This document shows positions 1 through 8,001 of a stretch of DNA of 64,000 nt, piece after piece. A program made the position numbers and the translations under genes. Each line of letters begins with the position of its first letter. The stretch's first letter is position 1. This DNA comes from Natronoglycomyces albus (GTDB lineage: Bacteria > Actinomycetota > Actinomycetes > Mycobacteriales > Micromonosporaceae): assembly GCF_016925535.1 (NCBI RefSeq), contig NZ_CP070496.1, positions 2,914,001-2,978,000 of the forward strand. Reading direction: 5' to 3'. A model generated the notes under the pieces. The model was not told the origin of the DNA and did not search any database. It saw only the letters and a list, made by a program, of their open reading frames with translations.

Positions 1-70
1 ATCGACCAAAAATCCGACCCTCATCGGGGCGTGGCAACAGAATAGTCTCCGCAAGTGTCACGATGGACCG

Positions 71-682
71 ATGAGTGAACTCGCAAACATCTTGTGCACC
101 TTGGCCAGGGACGCGATCGAGACAACGTTGCACGGTGGGAACACTGCCGATTTGGTGGCATCGTCCAAGGACGCCGTCGACGAGAGCGACCGAGACTTCA
201 TGGGAGATCCAGGAGCGACGTTTGTCACCTTGATTCGTGATGGAAAGCTAAGGGGATGTATCGGCTCACTGCGAGCGGTGCGGTCGCTGGCGGCGGACGT
301 GGCGCGCAATGCTTCCTTGGCAGCGGCTGACCCCCGCATGGAGCCGGTGACGCTCGAGGAATTGCCCGACATACACATCTCCATTTCAGTGTTGTCGAAA
401 CCGACTCCATGGCACGTGGACAACTTTCGCCAACTGTGCGCGGGGTTGCAGCCCGGCATCGACGGAGTGACACTGCGCGATGGATCTCGACACGCCACCT
501 ATCTGCCAGCGGTATGGGAACACTTGCCCGACCCCGAGCGATTCGTGGCATCACTGTTGAAGAAGGGCGGTTGGCCCGAAGAGTTCTGGGAGAACATGCG
601 CGTGGTGGGTCGGCCGTGGCCACCGGCAATGGCGGTGGAACGATACAAAACCACCACCTACGAGGAGCCGCGCACCCAATAG
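71..682 (+). CDS. AMMECR1-family protein (AmmeMemoRadiSam system protein A)
   Basis: This 203-residue protein belongs to the AMMECR1 family, a conserved fold of unknown biochemical role that often occurs beside a MEMO1-family dioxygenase and a radical SAM enzyme. The family signature LRGCIGSLRAV is visible near residues 59-69, and the preceding block around FVTLIRDGKLRGC and the PDIHISISVLSKP stretch also fit. The length matches the family. The window begins only 70 bases upstream, so any MEMO or radical SAM partner would lie outside it. Downstream there is a 170-base gap before mrp on the same strand. Family assignment is firm; the function is unknown. Confidence 0.9.
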   Translation: MSELANILCTLARDAIETTLHGGNTADLVASSKDAVDESDRDFMGDPGATFVTLIRDGKLRGCIGSLRAVRSLAADVARNASLAAADPRMEPVTLEELPDIHISISVLSKPTPWHVDNFRQLCAGLQPGIDGVTLRDGSRHATYLPAVWEHLPDPERFVASLLKKGGWPEEFWENMRVVGRPWPPAMAVERYKTTTYEEPRTQ

Positions 683-812
683 CAGCCCAGACACTTTTAC
701 CCCAAAACGTAGCTATACCGTCATATAGCCCACATCGATCTAAAGGCACCATAAGTTGCGATTCGGGCGGGCGCACACGCCGCGTGTATGTAAGGGTTCA
801 CCCTTCGGCTCC

Positions 813-835
813 TTGCGTTAGCAGCTCGAACGCAA
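813..835 (+). promoter_or_regulatory. Inverted repeat in the mrp promoter region
   Basis: TTGCGTT (813-819) and AACGCAA (829-835) form a perfect 7-bp inverted repeat with a 9-base spacer, 20 bases upstream of the mrp ATG. A TACGAT hexamer at 843-848 lies six bases before the ATG, which would suit a -10 element of a leaderless transcript. No matching -35 was found. It could be an operator or chance. Confidence 0.3.
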
Positions 836-854
836 CGGAAGTTACGATTAGGTC

Positions 855-2000
855 ATGTCAGATGCTTCCGTGATCACCGAGGCCGTCCGAGAGGCCCTCG
901 GGAAGGTCAACGATCCTGAAATTCGCCGTCCCATCACAGAGCTGGGAATGGTCGACACCATTGATGTCGACGGGTCCACAGTCAATGTCCGCATCCTGCT
1001 GACCATCGCCGCGTGCCCGCTGAAAGACCAACTCCTGCGTGACGTGACCCTCGCCGCGCAGACGGTCGAAGGCGTTGTCGACGTCAATGTCGAGTTCGGC
1101 ACCATGACCGATGAACAGCGCAAAGACCTGCAAACAAAGCTGCGCGGCAGCAGCGGCGCGGGCAGTGAGCCAGTCATCCCGTTCAACCAGCCCGGCTGCC
1201 GGACCCGCGTCTACGCGGTCGCCTCGGGCAAGGGCGGCGTCGGTAAGTCGTCAATGACGGTGAACTTGGCGGCGGCCCTGGCCAAGCGCGGCCTGAGCGT
1301 CGGAGTGGCAGACGCCGACATCTACGGCCACTCCGTCCCGCGCATGTTGGGGTCCGAAGAGGTCCCCACGCAGGTAGAAGACATGATCATGCCGCCGCAG
1401 GCTCACGGCGTCAAGGTCATCTCAATCGGCATGTTCACCCGTGGCAACGCCGCTGTGGTGTGGCGGGGCCCCATGCTGCACCGCGCTTTGCAACAGTTCC
1501 TGGCAGATGTTTACTGGGGCGAGTTGGATGTTTTGCTGCTCGACTTGCCGCCCGGCACTGGTGACATCGCGATTTCGGTGGCGCAGTTGCTTCCGGGCGC
1601 GGAGCTGCTAGTCGTGACTACTCCACAGCAAGCCGCCGCTGAGGTGGCCGAGCGGGCGGGCGCGATCGCAACCCAAACTCACCAGCGCCTCGCAGGCGTG
1701 GTGGAGAACATGTCCTGGATGACGATGCCCGATGGCACCCGAACCGAACCCTTCGGCGCCGGCGGAGGCCAGCAGGTCTCCGACGCGCTGACGAGGGATT
1801 TGGGTGCCAATGTGCCGCTGCTAGGACAAGTGCCGCTGGACCCGACCTTGCGCGAGGCTTCCGACAACGGCGAGCCGATCGTGCTATCGAACCCGGAAAG
1901 CGAAGTGGCCAAGGCCATTGACGCGGTGGCCGAAAAACTAGCTGTGCGCCGCGAGAGCCTCGCGGGCAAGCCGCTGGGCCTCTCCCCTGCCGGACGCTAG
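855..2000 (+). CDS. mrp: Mrp/NBP35-family iron-sulfur cluster carrier ATPase
   Basis: This 381-residue protein is a Mrp/ApbC-type P-loop ATPase, a scaffold or carrier for Fe-S cluster delivery in the cytosol. An N-terminal MIP18/DUF59 domain covers about residues 5-85 (NDPEIRRPITELGMV is typical). The deviant Walker A motif GKGGVGKS is at 125-132, followed by the DADIYGHSVPRML block and a DLPPGTGD motif. The CxxC pair found near the C-terminus of many homologues is absent: the segment after ENMSW reads MTMPDGTRTEPFGAGGG. From memory, actinobacterial homologues commonly lack that pair. The gene faces dapD and is separated from it by a strong bidirectional hairpin. Confidence 0.93.
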   Translation: MSDASVITEAVREALGKVNDPEIRRPITELGMVDTIDVDGSTVNVRILLTIAACPLKDQLLRDVTLAAQTVEGVVDVNVEFGTMTDEQRKDLQTKLRGSSGAGSEPVIPFNQPGCRTRVYAVASGKGGVGKSSMTVNLAAALAKRGLSVGVADADIYGHSVPRMLGSEEVPTQVEDMIMPPQAHGVKVISIGMFTRGNAAVVWRGPMLHRALQQFLADVYWGELDVLLLDLPPGTGDIAISVAQLLPGAELLVVTTPQQAAAEVAERAGAIATQTHQRLAGVVENMSWMTMPDGTRTEPFGAGGGQQVSDALTRDLGANVPLLGQVPLDPTLREASDNGEPIVLSNPESEVAKAIDAVAEKLAVRRESLAGKPLGLSPAGR

Positions 2001-2020
2001 GGGAGCATAAGTCTGTGTGC

Positions 2021-2060
2021 CAGTGGGGGGCCGAACCCGTTCGGGTTCGGCCCCCCACTG
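2021..2060. terminator. Bidirectional hairpin terminator between mrp and dapD
   Basis: A perfect 19-bp inverted repeat (2021-2039 and 2042-2060) with two intervening bases lies between the convergent stop codons of mrp and dapD. It lacks a clear T-tract on either side, as is common for actinobacterial terminators. Confidence 0.85.
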
Positions 2061-2082
2061 TGTCTGTGTCTAGACAGTAGTT

Positions 2083-3012
2083 CTAGTTGTGCGCGTGGAG
2101 CTGGTCGTTGAGCTCGCCCCATGTGCCCTTGCGCGGGCGGGCCTCAATGGCTCCGGTTTGGGAGTTCGTCCACAGCATCAGGTTGTTCTTGCCCGATAGC
2201 GCGGCCGCTTTGACCACACCGCCGTCGGGCAGGGACACTTTGGCCCCAGCCGTGACATAGCAGCCCGCGGCGACAACACAGTCGTCGCCCAACGAGATAC
2301 CCAGTCCGGAGTTAGCCCCCAGTAGACACCGCTCGCCGATCGCGATGACTTCCTTGCCTCCGCCGGAAAGCGTGCCCATGATCGACGCGCCACCACCGAT
2401 ATCGGAGCCGTCACCGACGACAACCCCGGCCGAAATGCGTCCCTCGACCATGGAGGTGCCAAGCGTTCCAGCATTGAAGTTGACGAATCCCTCGTGCATG
2501 ACCGTGGTGCCCTCGGCCAAATGCGCGCCCAAACGCACTCGGGAAGCATCACCGATCCGGACCCCGCTAGGCGTCACATAGTCGGTCATCTGCGGAAATT
2601 TATCCACTGACTTCACGTGCAGCTGCTGGCCTTGTGCCCGCAGGTTCAACCGCACTTCAGGCACGAGCGTCGGCGGGATTGGCCCCAGGTTGGTCCAGGC
2701 GTTATTGGGAAGCAGCCCAAAGATGCCTTCCAGGTTGATCGAGTGCGGCACCACCAGGCGGTGTGACAGCAGTTGCAGCCGCAGGTAAACATCGGCCGTG
2801 TCGACCGGTGGCTCTGCCAGCGAGGTTATGGCCACGGCCGCACCTCGGGTGAACGTGCCACTGGGGTTGGCCGCGTCAACTTCGGGCTTCTCGCGATCGG
2901 GCGGGAAATCTCCTAGGCCCAGCTCGCTAAACCACACGTCAAGTACTGTGCCGTCGCTGGTCACGGTGGCTACACCGGTGCCCCACGCGGCGTCTTTCAC
3001 AAAATCACTCAC
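2083..3012 (-). CDS. dapD: 2,3,4,5-tetrahydropyridine-2,6-dicarboxylate N-succinyltransferase
   Basis: This 309-residue protein is the actinobacterial form of DapD, which succinylates tetrahydrodipicolinate in the succinylase route to meso-diaminopimelate and lysine. The central part is a left-handed beta-helix of hexapeptide repeats, visible as [37 protein letters not shown] and [15 protein letters not shown] (about residues 160-245). An N-terminal domain of about 110 residues precedes it. The start is GTG at 3012-3010, with GAAGGGG just upstream. dapE lies divergently 39 bases away, and dapC is at 15.3-16.4 kb, so three succinylase-branch genes are present in the window. Confidence 0.93.
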   Translation of the reverse strand: MSDFVKDAAWGTGVATVTSDGTVLDVWFSELGLGDFPPDREKPEVDAANPSGTFTRGAAVAITSLAEPPVDTADVYLRLQLLSHRLVVPHSINLEGIFGLLPNNAWTNLGPIPPTLVPEVRLNLRAQGQQLHVKSVDKFPQMTDYVTPSGVRIGDASRVRLGAHLAEGTTVMHEGFVNFNAGTLGTSMVEGRISAGVVVGDGSDIGGGASIMGTLSGGGKEVIAIGERCLLGANSGLGISLGDDCVVAAGCYVTAGAKVSLPDGGVVKAAALSGKNNLMLWTNSQTGAIEARPRKGTWGELNDQLHAHN

Positions 3013-3051
3013 CCCTTCAGGCTATCGGCCCGAAGAGTACAGTTCTTAAGC
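3013..3051. promoter_or_regulatory. Shared dapD/dapE divergent promoter interval
   Basis: Only 39 bases separate the two divergent starts. TACAGT at 3038-3043 sits eight bases before the dapE GTG and fits a -10 for a leaderless or near-leaderless dapE transcript. The two promoters must overlap, which suggests joint control. No operator is obvious. Confidence 0.4.
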
Positions 3052-4152
3052 GTGACGCAATTGAGTGAGGAAGTACTCCGCGACCCGGTGGCATGCACGC
3101 GCGCGCTGTGCGACATTCCGTCGGTATCAGGAGACGAAGAAGCCATTACCGCCGCGATCGTGAGCGCTTTGGGTGACCGGTCGTACCTGAGTTTGCAGCG
3201 GCTGGGCAACACGCTGATTTATCGCACCGACTTGGGCCGTGACAAGCGGATCATGCTGGCCGGGCACACCGACACCGTCCCGGTTAACGACAACTTCCCG
3301 ACCCGACTCGAGGGCGATACCTTGTGGGGCCTAGGGACGTCGGACATGAAGTCGGGTACGGCTTTGGCACTGTGGATTGCGGCTAATCTGGACTCCGACC
3401 AGTTCGGCGGGTTGGACAACCTGCCCTATGACCTGTCGTTCGCCTTCTACGACTGCGAAGAGGTTGAGGCGGACCGCAACGGGTTGAACAAAGTGGCCAA
3501 GGCTCACCCCGCCTGGCTCGACGCTGACTTCGCGATCTTGTTGGAACCGACGTACGGCCTGGTCGAGGCTGGCTGTCAGGGAACATTGCGCGCCCGGGTT
3601 CACACCTCGGGCAAGCGTTCACACTCGGCGCGCTCATGGTTGGGTGACAACGCCATCCACCACGCGGGTGAAGTGTTGAACAGGTTGAAGGCCTATCCGG
3701 CCGCAGAGGTCGACATTGACGGTTGCCTGTATCGGGAGGGTCTCAACGCGGTGTTCGTCAACGGTGGCATAGCCGGAAACGTCATCCCCGACTCGTGTTG
3801 GGTCGAGGTGAACTACCGCTTCGCCCCAAATAAGAGCGTCGAGCAGGCTTTTGCGCACGTGAACGAGATTTTCGAGGGGTTCGAGGTGGAACTCACCGAC
3901 TCTTCTCCAGCGGCTCAGCCTGGCCTGGACCGCTCGGCGGCGCAGCAATTCGTACAGGCGGCGGGGGGCGAGGTCAACGCCAAGTTGGGATGGACCGACG
4001 TGGCACGTTTCTCGCAACTGGGAGTTCCCGCCATGAACTTCGGTCCCGGTGACCCGAACCTCGCGCACACGCACGAGGAACACGTCGAACAGGACAAGAT
4101 CCGCCATTGCGCACAGGTGCTACGGCGATACTTGAGCCAGAACAATCACTAA
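3052..4152 (+). CDS. dapE: Succinyl-diaminopimelate desuccinylase (M20 family)
   Basis: This 366-residue M20 metallopeptidase-fold enzyme removes succinate from N-succinyl-LL-diaminopimelate. Zinc-site motifs are visible: MLAGHTDTVPVNDN (about residues 68-81), GLGTSDMKSG with the bridging Asp (about 92-101), DCEEVEADRNGL with the catalytic Glu pair, and EPTYGLVEAGCQG. The C-terminal MNFGPGDPNLAHTHEEHV block carries the last metal-ligand His. The start is GTG at 3052, chosen from the family N-terminus and the divergent layout. Length and motif spacing match actinobacterial DapE. Confidence 0.93.
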   Translation: MTQLSEEVLRDPVACTRALCDIPSVSGDEEAITAAIVSALGDRSYLSLQRLGNTLIYRTDLGRDKRIMLAGHTDTVPVNDNFPTRLEGDTLWGLGTSDMKSGTALALWIAANLDSDQFGGLDNLPYDLSFAFYDCEEVEADRNGLNKVAKAHPAWLDADFAILLEPTYGLVEAGCQGTLRARVHTSGKRSHSARSWLGDNAIHHAGEVLNRLKAYPAAEVDIDGCLYREGLNAVFVNGGIAGNVIPDSCWVEVNYRFAPNKSVEQAFAHVNEIFEGFEVELTDSSPAAQPGLDRSAAQQFVQAAGGEVNAKLGWTDVARFSQLGVPAMNFGPGDPNLAHTHEEHVEQDKIRHCAQVLRRYLSQNNH

Positions 4153-4170
4153 GACACGCTCTCTTGGTAG

Positions 4171-4227
4171 TCCACTGGGTGCCTTTCGCACGCGGCGAAA
4201 ATCGATGTGCGAAAGGCACCCAGTGGA
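4171..4227. terminator. Long perfect hairpin between dapE and the LOG-family gene
   Basis: TCCACTGGGTGCC... at 4171-4191 and its exact reverse complement at 4207-4227 form a 21-bp stem with a 15-base loop. It begins 18 bases after the dapE stop and ends 33 bases before the next ATG, so a dapE terminator is the simplest reading. An in-frame GTG of the next gene lies at the first base of the right arm, so an attenuator-like role is also possible. Confidence 0.7.
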
Positions 4228-4260
4228 CAGCTAAGGACGACGAAGAGAATTGAGGCTGAC

Positions 4261-4950
4261 ATGGTAGGTCGCCGCAAAGTAACAGCTGACGAGCACTTGT
4301 TGGACTCACAACGATCCGAAGAGTGGAAACAGCGAGCCGCATGGAGGTCGTTGCGTATTCTCTCGGAGTTTGTGGACGGCTTCGAGACCCTCTCAGAATT
4401 GGACCAGACGCAAGCGGTCGGAGTTTTCGGTTCGGCGCGTTCGGGCGAAGGAACCCCGGAGTACACGTTGGGCCGCGAGCTGGGACGCAAGCTCGCGGAG
4501 GCCGGATGCACCGTCATCACCGGCGGCGGTCCAGGCGCGATGGAGGCCGCGAATCGGGGGGCGCAGGACCGAGACGGAATGTCGGTCGGGTTGGGCATCG
4601 AGTTGCCCTTTGAACAGGGCATCAATGCCTACACGGATTTGGAGGTCGACTTTCGTTACTTCTTCGTCCGTAAGGTGATGTTCCTGAAATACAGTCAGGG
4701 ATTCTGTGTGCTTCCCGGCGGCTACGGGACGATGGATGAGCTGTTCGAAGCTTTGACGTTGGTGCAGACGAATAAGGTAGGCAAGTTCCCCATCGCCCTC
4801 ATCGGCACCGAATTCTGGGGTGGTTTGGTCGACTGGCTGCGCGACACGATGGCCAAGGCGGGCAATATCAGCTACGCGGATCTCGATCTCATGATCGTCA
4901 CAGACGACCTAGACGAGGCAGTCGATCATATGGTCTCCAACTGCAAGTGA
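4261..4950 (+). CDS. LOG-family (TIGR00730) Rossmann-fold nucleotide hydrolase
   Basis: This protein of about 229 residues belongs to the LOG family. Characterised members release a free base from nucleoside 5'-monophosphates (cytokinin-activating phosphoribohydrolases), and relatives act on other nucleotides. The signature GGGPGAMEAANRGA and the PGGYGTMDELFEALTLVQT motif (PGGxGTxxE) are both complete. The ATG at 4261 is preferred over an in-frame GTG at 4207, because the GTG falls in a hairpin arm and adds residues with no family match. The gene converges with the folP-like gene. A LOG gene close to folP2 is also seen in mycobacteria (Rv1205/Rv1207). The substrate is unknown. Confidence 0.88.
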   Translation: MVGRRKVTADEHLLDSQRSEEWKQRAAWRSLRILSEFVDGFETLSELDQTQAVGVFGSARSGEGTPEYTLGRELGRKLAEAGCTVITGGGPGAMEAANRGAQDRDGMSVGLGIELPFEQGINAYTDLEVDFRYFFVRKVMFLKYSQGFCVLPGGYGTMDELFEALTLVQTNKVGKFPIALIGTEFWGGLVDWLRDTMAKAGNISYADLDLMIVTDDLDEAVDHMVSNCK

Positions 4951-5057
4951 CGTCAGTCGAGACCGAACCGAGCCCCGCAGTCGCGGATCCAGCTTTGGTT
5001 ATGTGGAACTCGCGGCTGCGGGTCGGTCGTCGCCGGTCACATGGCCGAGAATCACCC

Positions 5058-5933
5058 TTAGAGGCTTCGCATGGGGGCTTTCGGCTCGCGGCTGCCTTGA
5101 ATAGTCGCCACCATGTCCAACAACTCCCGCGTGGCACGGACATCGTGCGCGCGGAACATGCGCGCCCCGTTGAGCGCCGAAACCGCCGTCGCGCCCAAGG
5201 TCCCGAATAGCCGTTCCTTCGGAGGCAGGTCGAGAGTCTCGCCGATGAAGTCCTTACGCGACAGCGCCACCAGCACTGGCCAGCCAGTTGCGGCCAACTC
5301 GCCCAAACGCCGCGTCAGTTCCAGCGAGTGATAGGTGTGTTTGCCGAAGTCGTGGGTCGGGTCGATGAGTATGCCGTCGGGTCGCACCCCCCGCTGGACC
5401 GCGTATTCGGCCGATGTGACCAGGTCGCGACGCACCTGGTCAACCACGTCGTCATATACCGCCTTTTTCACGATCGTGCGCGGAGCCAGCCCCCCGGTGT
5501 GAGAACAGACCAACCCGGCCCCGGTGTCGGCCGCGGCCGCATAGATTCCCTTGTCCCAGCCAGCCCAGGTGTCGTTGATGAGGTCGGCTCCGGCCGCCAC
5601 CGCCGCCCGAGCCACCGCCTCGTGAAAGGTGTCGATCGAAATCAGCACTCGTGGGTGCATCGTGCGCAGCGCGGCGATGAACGGGACGGTCCGTTCGATC
5701 TCCTCCTCCACTGGAAGCGGTTCCCCCTCACCTGCTTTGACGCCACCGACATCGATGATGTCGGCCCCTTGCGTCACCGCTTGGTCGGCTGCCTCTATCG
5801 CTTTGTCGAATGCGAACGTCGCTCCTTGGTCAAAGAATGAATCAGGGGTGCGGTTGACGATCGCCATCACGGCGAATTCCCCCTCCGCGAACTCCCGGTA
5901 TCGCTCTTCAACGCCCAGTCGCAGTGTTGTCAT
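5058..5933 (-). CDS. Dihydropteroate synthase homologue, FolP2 type
   Basis: This protein of about 291 residues has the pterin-binding TIM-barrel motifs of dihydropteroate synthase: MAIVNRTPDSFFDQG, DIIDVGG, a LINDTWAGWD block, IDPTHDFGKH and ALSRKDFIGE. The IDPTHDFGK version, in place of DPGxGFGK, and the LOG-gene neighbourhood match the actinobacterial FolP2 group. In M. tuberculosis that group is reported not to have DHPS activity, so real dihydropteroate synthesis should not be assumed. The ATG at 5933 is preferred: the upstream in-frame extension to 6080 has no family similarity, and GGAAAG precedes this ATG. No other folate gene is in the window. Confidence 0.85.
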   Translation of the reverse strand: MTTLRLGVEERYREFAEGEFAVMAIVNRTPDSFFDQGATFAFDKAIEAADQAVTQGADIIDVGGVKAGEGEPLPVEEEIERTVPFIAALRTMHPRVLISIDTFHEAVARAAVAAGADLINDTWAGWDKGIYAAAADTGAGLVCSHTGGLAPRTIVKKAVYDDVVDQVRRDLVTSAEYAVQRGVRPDGILIDPTHDFGKHTYHSLELTRRLGELAATGWPVLVALSRKDFIGETLDLPPKERLFGTLGATAVSALNGARMFRAHDVRATRELLDMVATIQGSREPKAPMRSL

Positions 5934-6401
5934 GTCGGCTATCTTTCCACCACAGTCGCCTCTCCGTCGACCTGGCGCGGATTCAACGCCAGTGAATGCC
6001 CTAGCTGAGCCAATGATTCGCACAGTGAACAAATAGCCTGGCCGGACCCATTTTGGACACCATCGAGTCCGGTATCTCACCGGGTTGAAGTCACGGCGGC
6101 CCCTCAGCGGTGGGCAGATAGTCTGGTGTTGCCTGTCACGGGGGTCAATTCGTCGTCCACAGTGCTACCGCGCTCGCGGTCGGACCTGTACATCGGGTGC
6201 TCTCACTCCCGGGCATCATCGCCAGCGGGCAGGCTCGGTAAGTTTCCCCACGTCCATCTACATAAGCCACCACGACGACCACAGCGACTGGTTGTCGGCC
6301 CGCCACTGACCATGGCGCGGTCTCGAGGCAGCGATGATTATGCTCATGGTCGCCGCCCGCAGCGCCGAATCGCACACTGTCAGCAGATCAAGGAGTCACC
6401 G
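5934..6401. other. Gene-free interval between folP-like gene and M18 aminopeptidase gene
   Basis: These 468 bases separate divergent genes. Open frames crossing the interval are in-frame upstream extensions of the two flanking genes and lack family similarity. I see no RNA gene or strong palindrome. The promoters of both flanking genes should lie here. Confidence 0.5.
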
Positions 6402-7688
6402 ATGCCCCGTTTTGACCGCTCTCTGGCCGAGGACTTGGCGGCGTATATCCACGCCAGCCCGACTCCGTCTCACGCCTGCGAGCAGGCCGCCGTTCGTTTG
6501 CGTGCCGCAGGTTTTCAACAGCTTGCCGAGACGCAACAGTGGCCGACCGAGCCCGGCGGCTATTTTCTGATCCGGGGCGGTTCGCTGGTCGGCTGGTATG
6601 TGCGCGAATCCGGCCAGTTCCAGCACGGTTTCCGAGTGTTCGGAGGGCACACCGACTCGCCCACATTGCGAGTCAAGCCGCTGCCTGACGTGGGCAAGGC
6701 CGGTTGGCAGCAAATCGGCGTAGAGATTTACGGCGGGGTACCGCATGACACGTGGCTAGATCGGGACTTGGGAGTGGCGGGGCGTTTGGCGCTGCGCAGC
6801 GGCGAGACTGTCCTAGTCCATGTGGATCGGCCACTATTGCGGGTTCCGCGGCTGGCGATCCACTTGGATCGAAGGGTGAACGTCGACGGCAATAAGCTCA
6901 ACGCGCAGACGCAGATGACGCCGATTTGGGGCCTGGGCGAGCCAACGCAGGGTGAGTTTGTTGCCTTCCTAGCCGATGAGGCCGGGGTCGACGCGGCCGA
7001 CGTGCTTGGTTTCGATGTGGTCACGTGTGGCACCGAACGCCCAGCTTTCTTGGGCCGTGACAGCGAATTCTTGGCCGCACCCCGGCTGGACAACCTTATG
7101 AGCACTCACGCGGGGGTCGCGGCTTTGATCGCGGCCGCGCAAGAGGAGTCGGATGTCGTCCCGGTCCTGATCGCCAACGATCATGAAGAGATTGGCTCCG
7201 TATCGTATTCGGGCGCGCAGTCTCCGCTGTTGGATACGGTGTTGCGTCGCTTGATCGGCACCGATGGGGCATGCGACCCGGCCACGGCCGCCCAGGTGCT
7301 CGCCCGCTCGGCGATGATGTCTTCGGACACCGGCCACGCGGTTCACCCCAACTACGCGGAACGTCATGAGCCGGACACACATCCGTTGCCCAACGGCGGC
7401 CCCATGTTGAAGATCAATGGGGAACAAAACTATGCCACCAGCGCCGAGGGCCAGGCGTTGTTCACCCGTGCGTGTGAGGCGGCCGAGGTGCCTTCGCAGT
7501 TTTATGTGCAGCGCAATGACTTGCCGTGTGGTTCGACCATTGGGGCAATCACCTCGGCACGGCTGGGAGTGCAAACGGTTGATGTCGGACCGGCGATCCT
7601 GTCGATGCATTCGGCCCGGGAAATGTGTGGAACGGACGATACGCATTACTTGGCACAGATGGCGTTGGCCTTTATGACCGGGGCGTAG
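6402..7688 (+). CDS. apeB: M18-family aspartyl aminopeptidase
   Basis: This 428-residue protein is a member of the M18 zinc aminopeptidases, cytosolic enzymes that prefer N-terminal acidic residues. Diagnostic blocks are FRVFGGHTDSPTLRVKP (first metal His and Asp), the RLDNLMSTHAG block, VPVLIANDHEEIGS with the catalytic Glu pair, and the C-terminal GSTIGAITSARLGVQTVDVG and SMHSAREMCG motifs. The ATG at 6402 is preceded by AAGGAG, while the open frame upstream to 6126 has no similarity. Length matches the family. A dispersed repeat starts at the stop codon of this gene. Confidence 0.92.
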   Translation: MPRFDRSLAEDLAAYIHASPTPSHACEQAAVRLRAAGFQQLAETQQWPTEPGGYFLIRGGSLVGWYVRESGQFQHGFRVFGGHTDSPTLRVKPLPDVGKAGWQQIGVEIYGGVPHDTWLDRDLGVAGRLALRSGETVLVHVDRPLLRVPRLAIHLDRRVNVDGNKLNAQTQMTPIWGLGEPTQGEFVAFLADEAGVDAADVLGFDVVTCGTERPAFLGRDSEFLAAPRLDNLMSTHAGVAALIAAAQEESDVVPVLIANDHEEIGSVSYSGAQSPLLDTVLRRLIGTDGACDPATAAQVLARSAMMSSDTGHAVHPNYAERHEPDTHPLPNGGPMLKINGEQNYATSAEGQALFTRACEAAEVPSQFYVQRNDLPCGSTIGAITSARLGVQTVDVGPAILSMHSAREMCGTDDTHYLAQMALAFMTGA

Positions 7689-7765
7689 AGGCTGGCGCAA
7701 GCGGCGCTTTCGGCGTTCTCGTCGGCTCGTTTGTCTGCGCAAACTTTGCCTTCTGTGGCCTTGGA
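7688..7765 (+). repeat. Dispersed approximately 78-nt repeat, copy 1
   Basis: This block aligns without gaps to the reverse complement of 38052-38129 at roughly 80 percent identity, with most differences being transitions. The best conserved core is CTTTCGGCGTTCTCGTCG (7707-7724). A 6-bp hairpin spans 7729-7744 (GTTTGT-CTGC-GCAAAC). The other copy keeps the stem through paired changes. The block begins on the last base of the aminopeptidase stop codon, so it would be the 3' UTR of that mRNA. It may be a structured RNA element or a mobile intergenic repeat. Confidence 0.75.
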
Positions 7766-8001
7766 CGTGGCTTTTTCATAAGTCTCATTGAGTGCCGCTT
7801 GCGGTTCAAGCGAGGCGGTTGTCGTGCTTGGGCCGGTTGTTCGGTGCGTGTGTGCCGCCGATGGCCCGATGGTGGTCTTTCCATACGAGGTTTAGTCACT
7901 GGCCGGGTTTGTCGCGAGCCCGGTCAGGGCCCCTTTGAGGGTCACGTTCCTCCTCGATCGACCGGTAGAGTTTCCCTTAACCGGCAATGGGGAGGAACCT
8001 G
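7766..8001. other. Leader region of the FtsK-like operon
   Basis: Together with the repeat, this makes a 313-base gap without a gene. TAGAGT at 7966-7971 could be a -10 element for the downstream operon, with no convincing -35. Open frames here are low-complexity shadows. Nothing else is evident. Confidence 0.35.

Noticed and set aside
71-682. Complete AmmeMemoRadiSam system
   Set aside because: Only the AMMECR1 component lies in the window; the MEMO and radical SAM genes are not visible.
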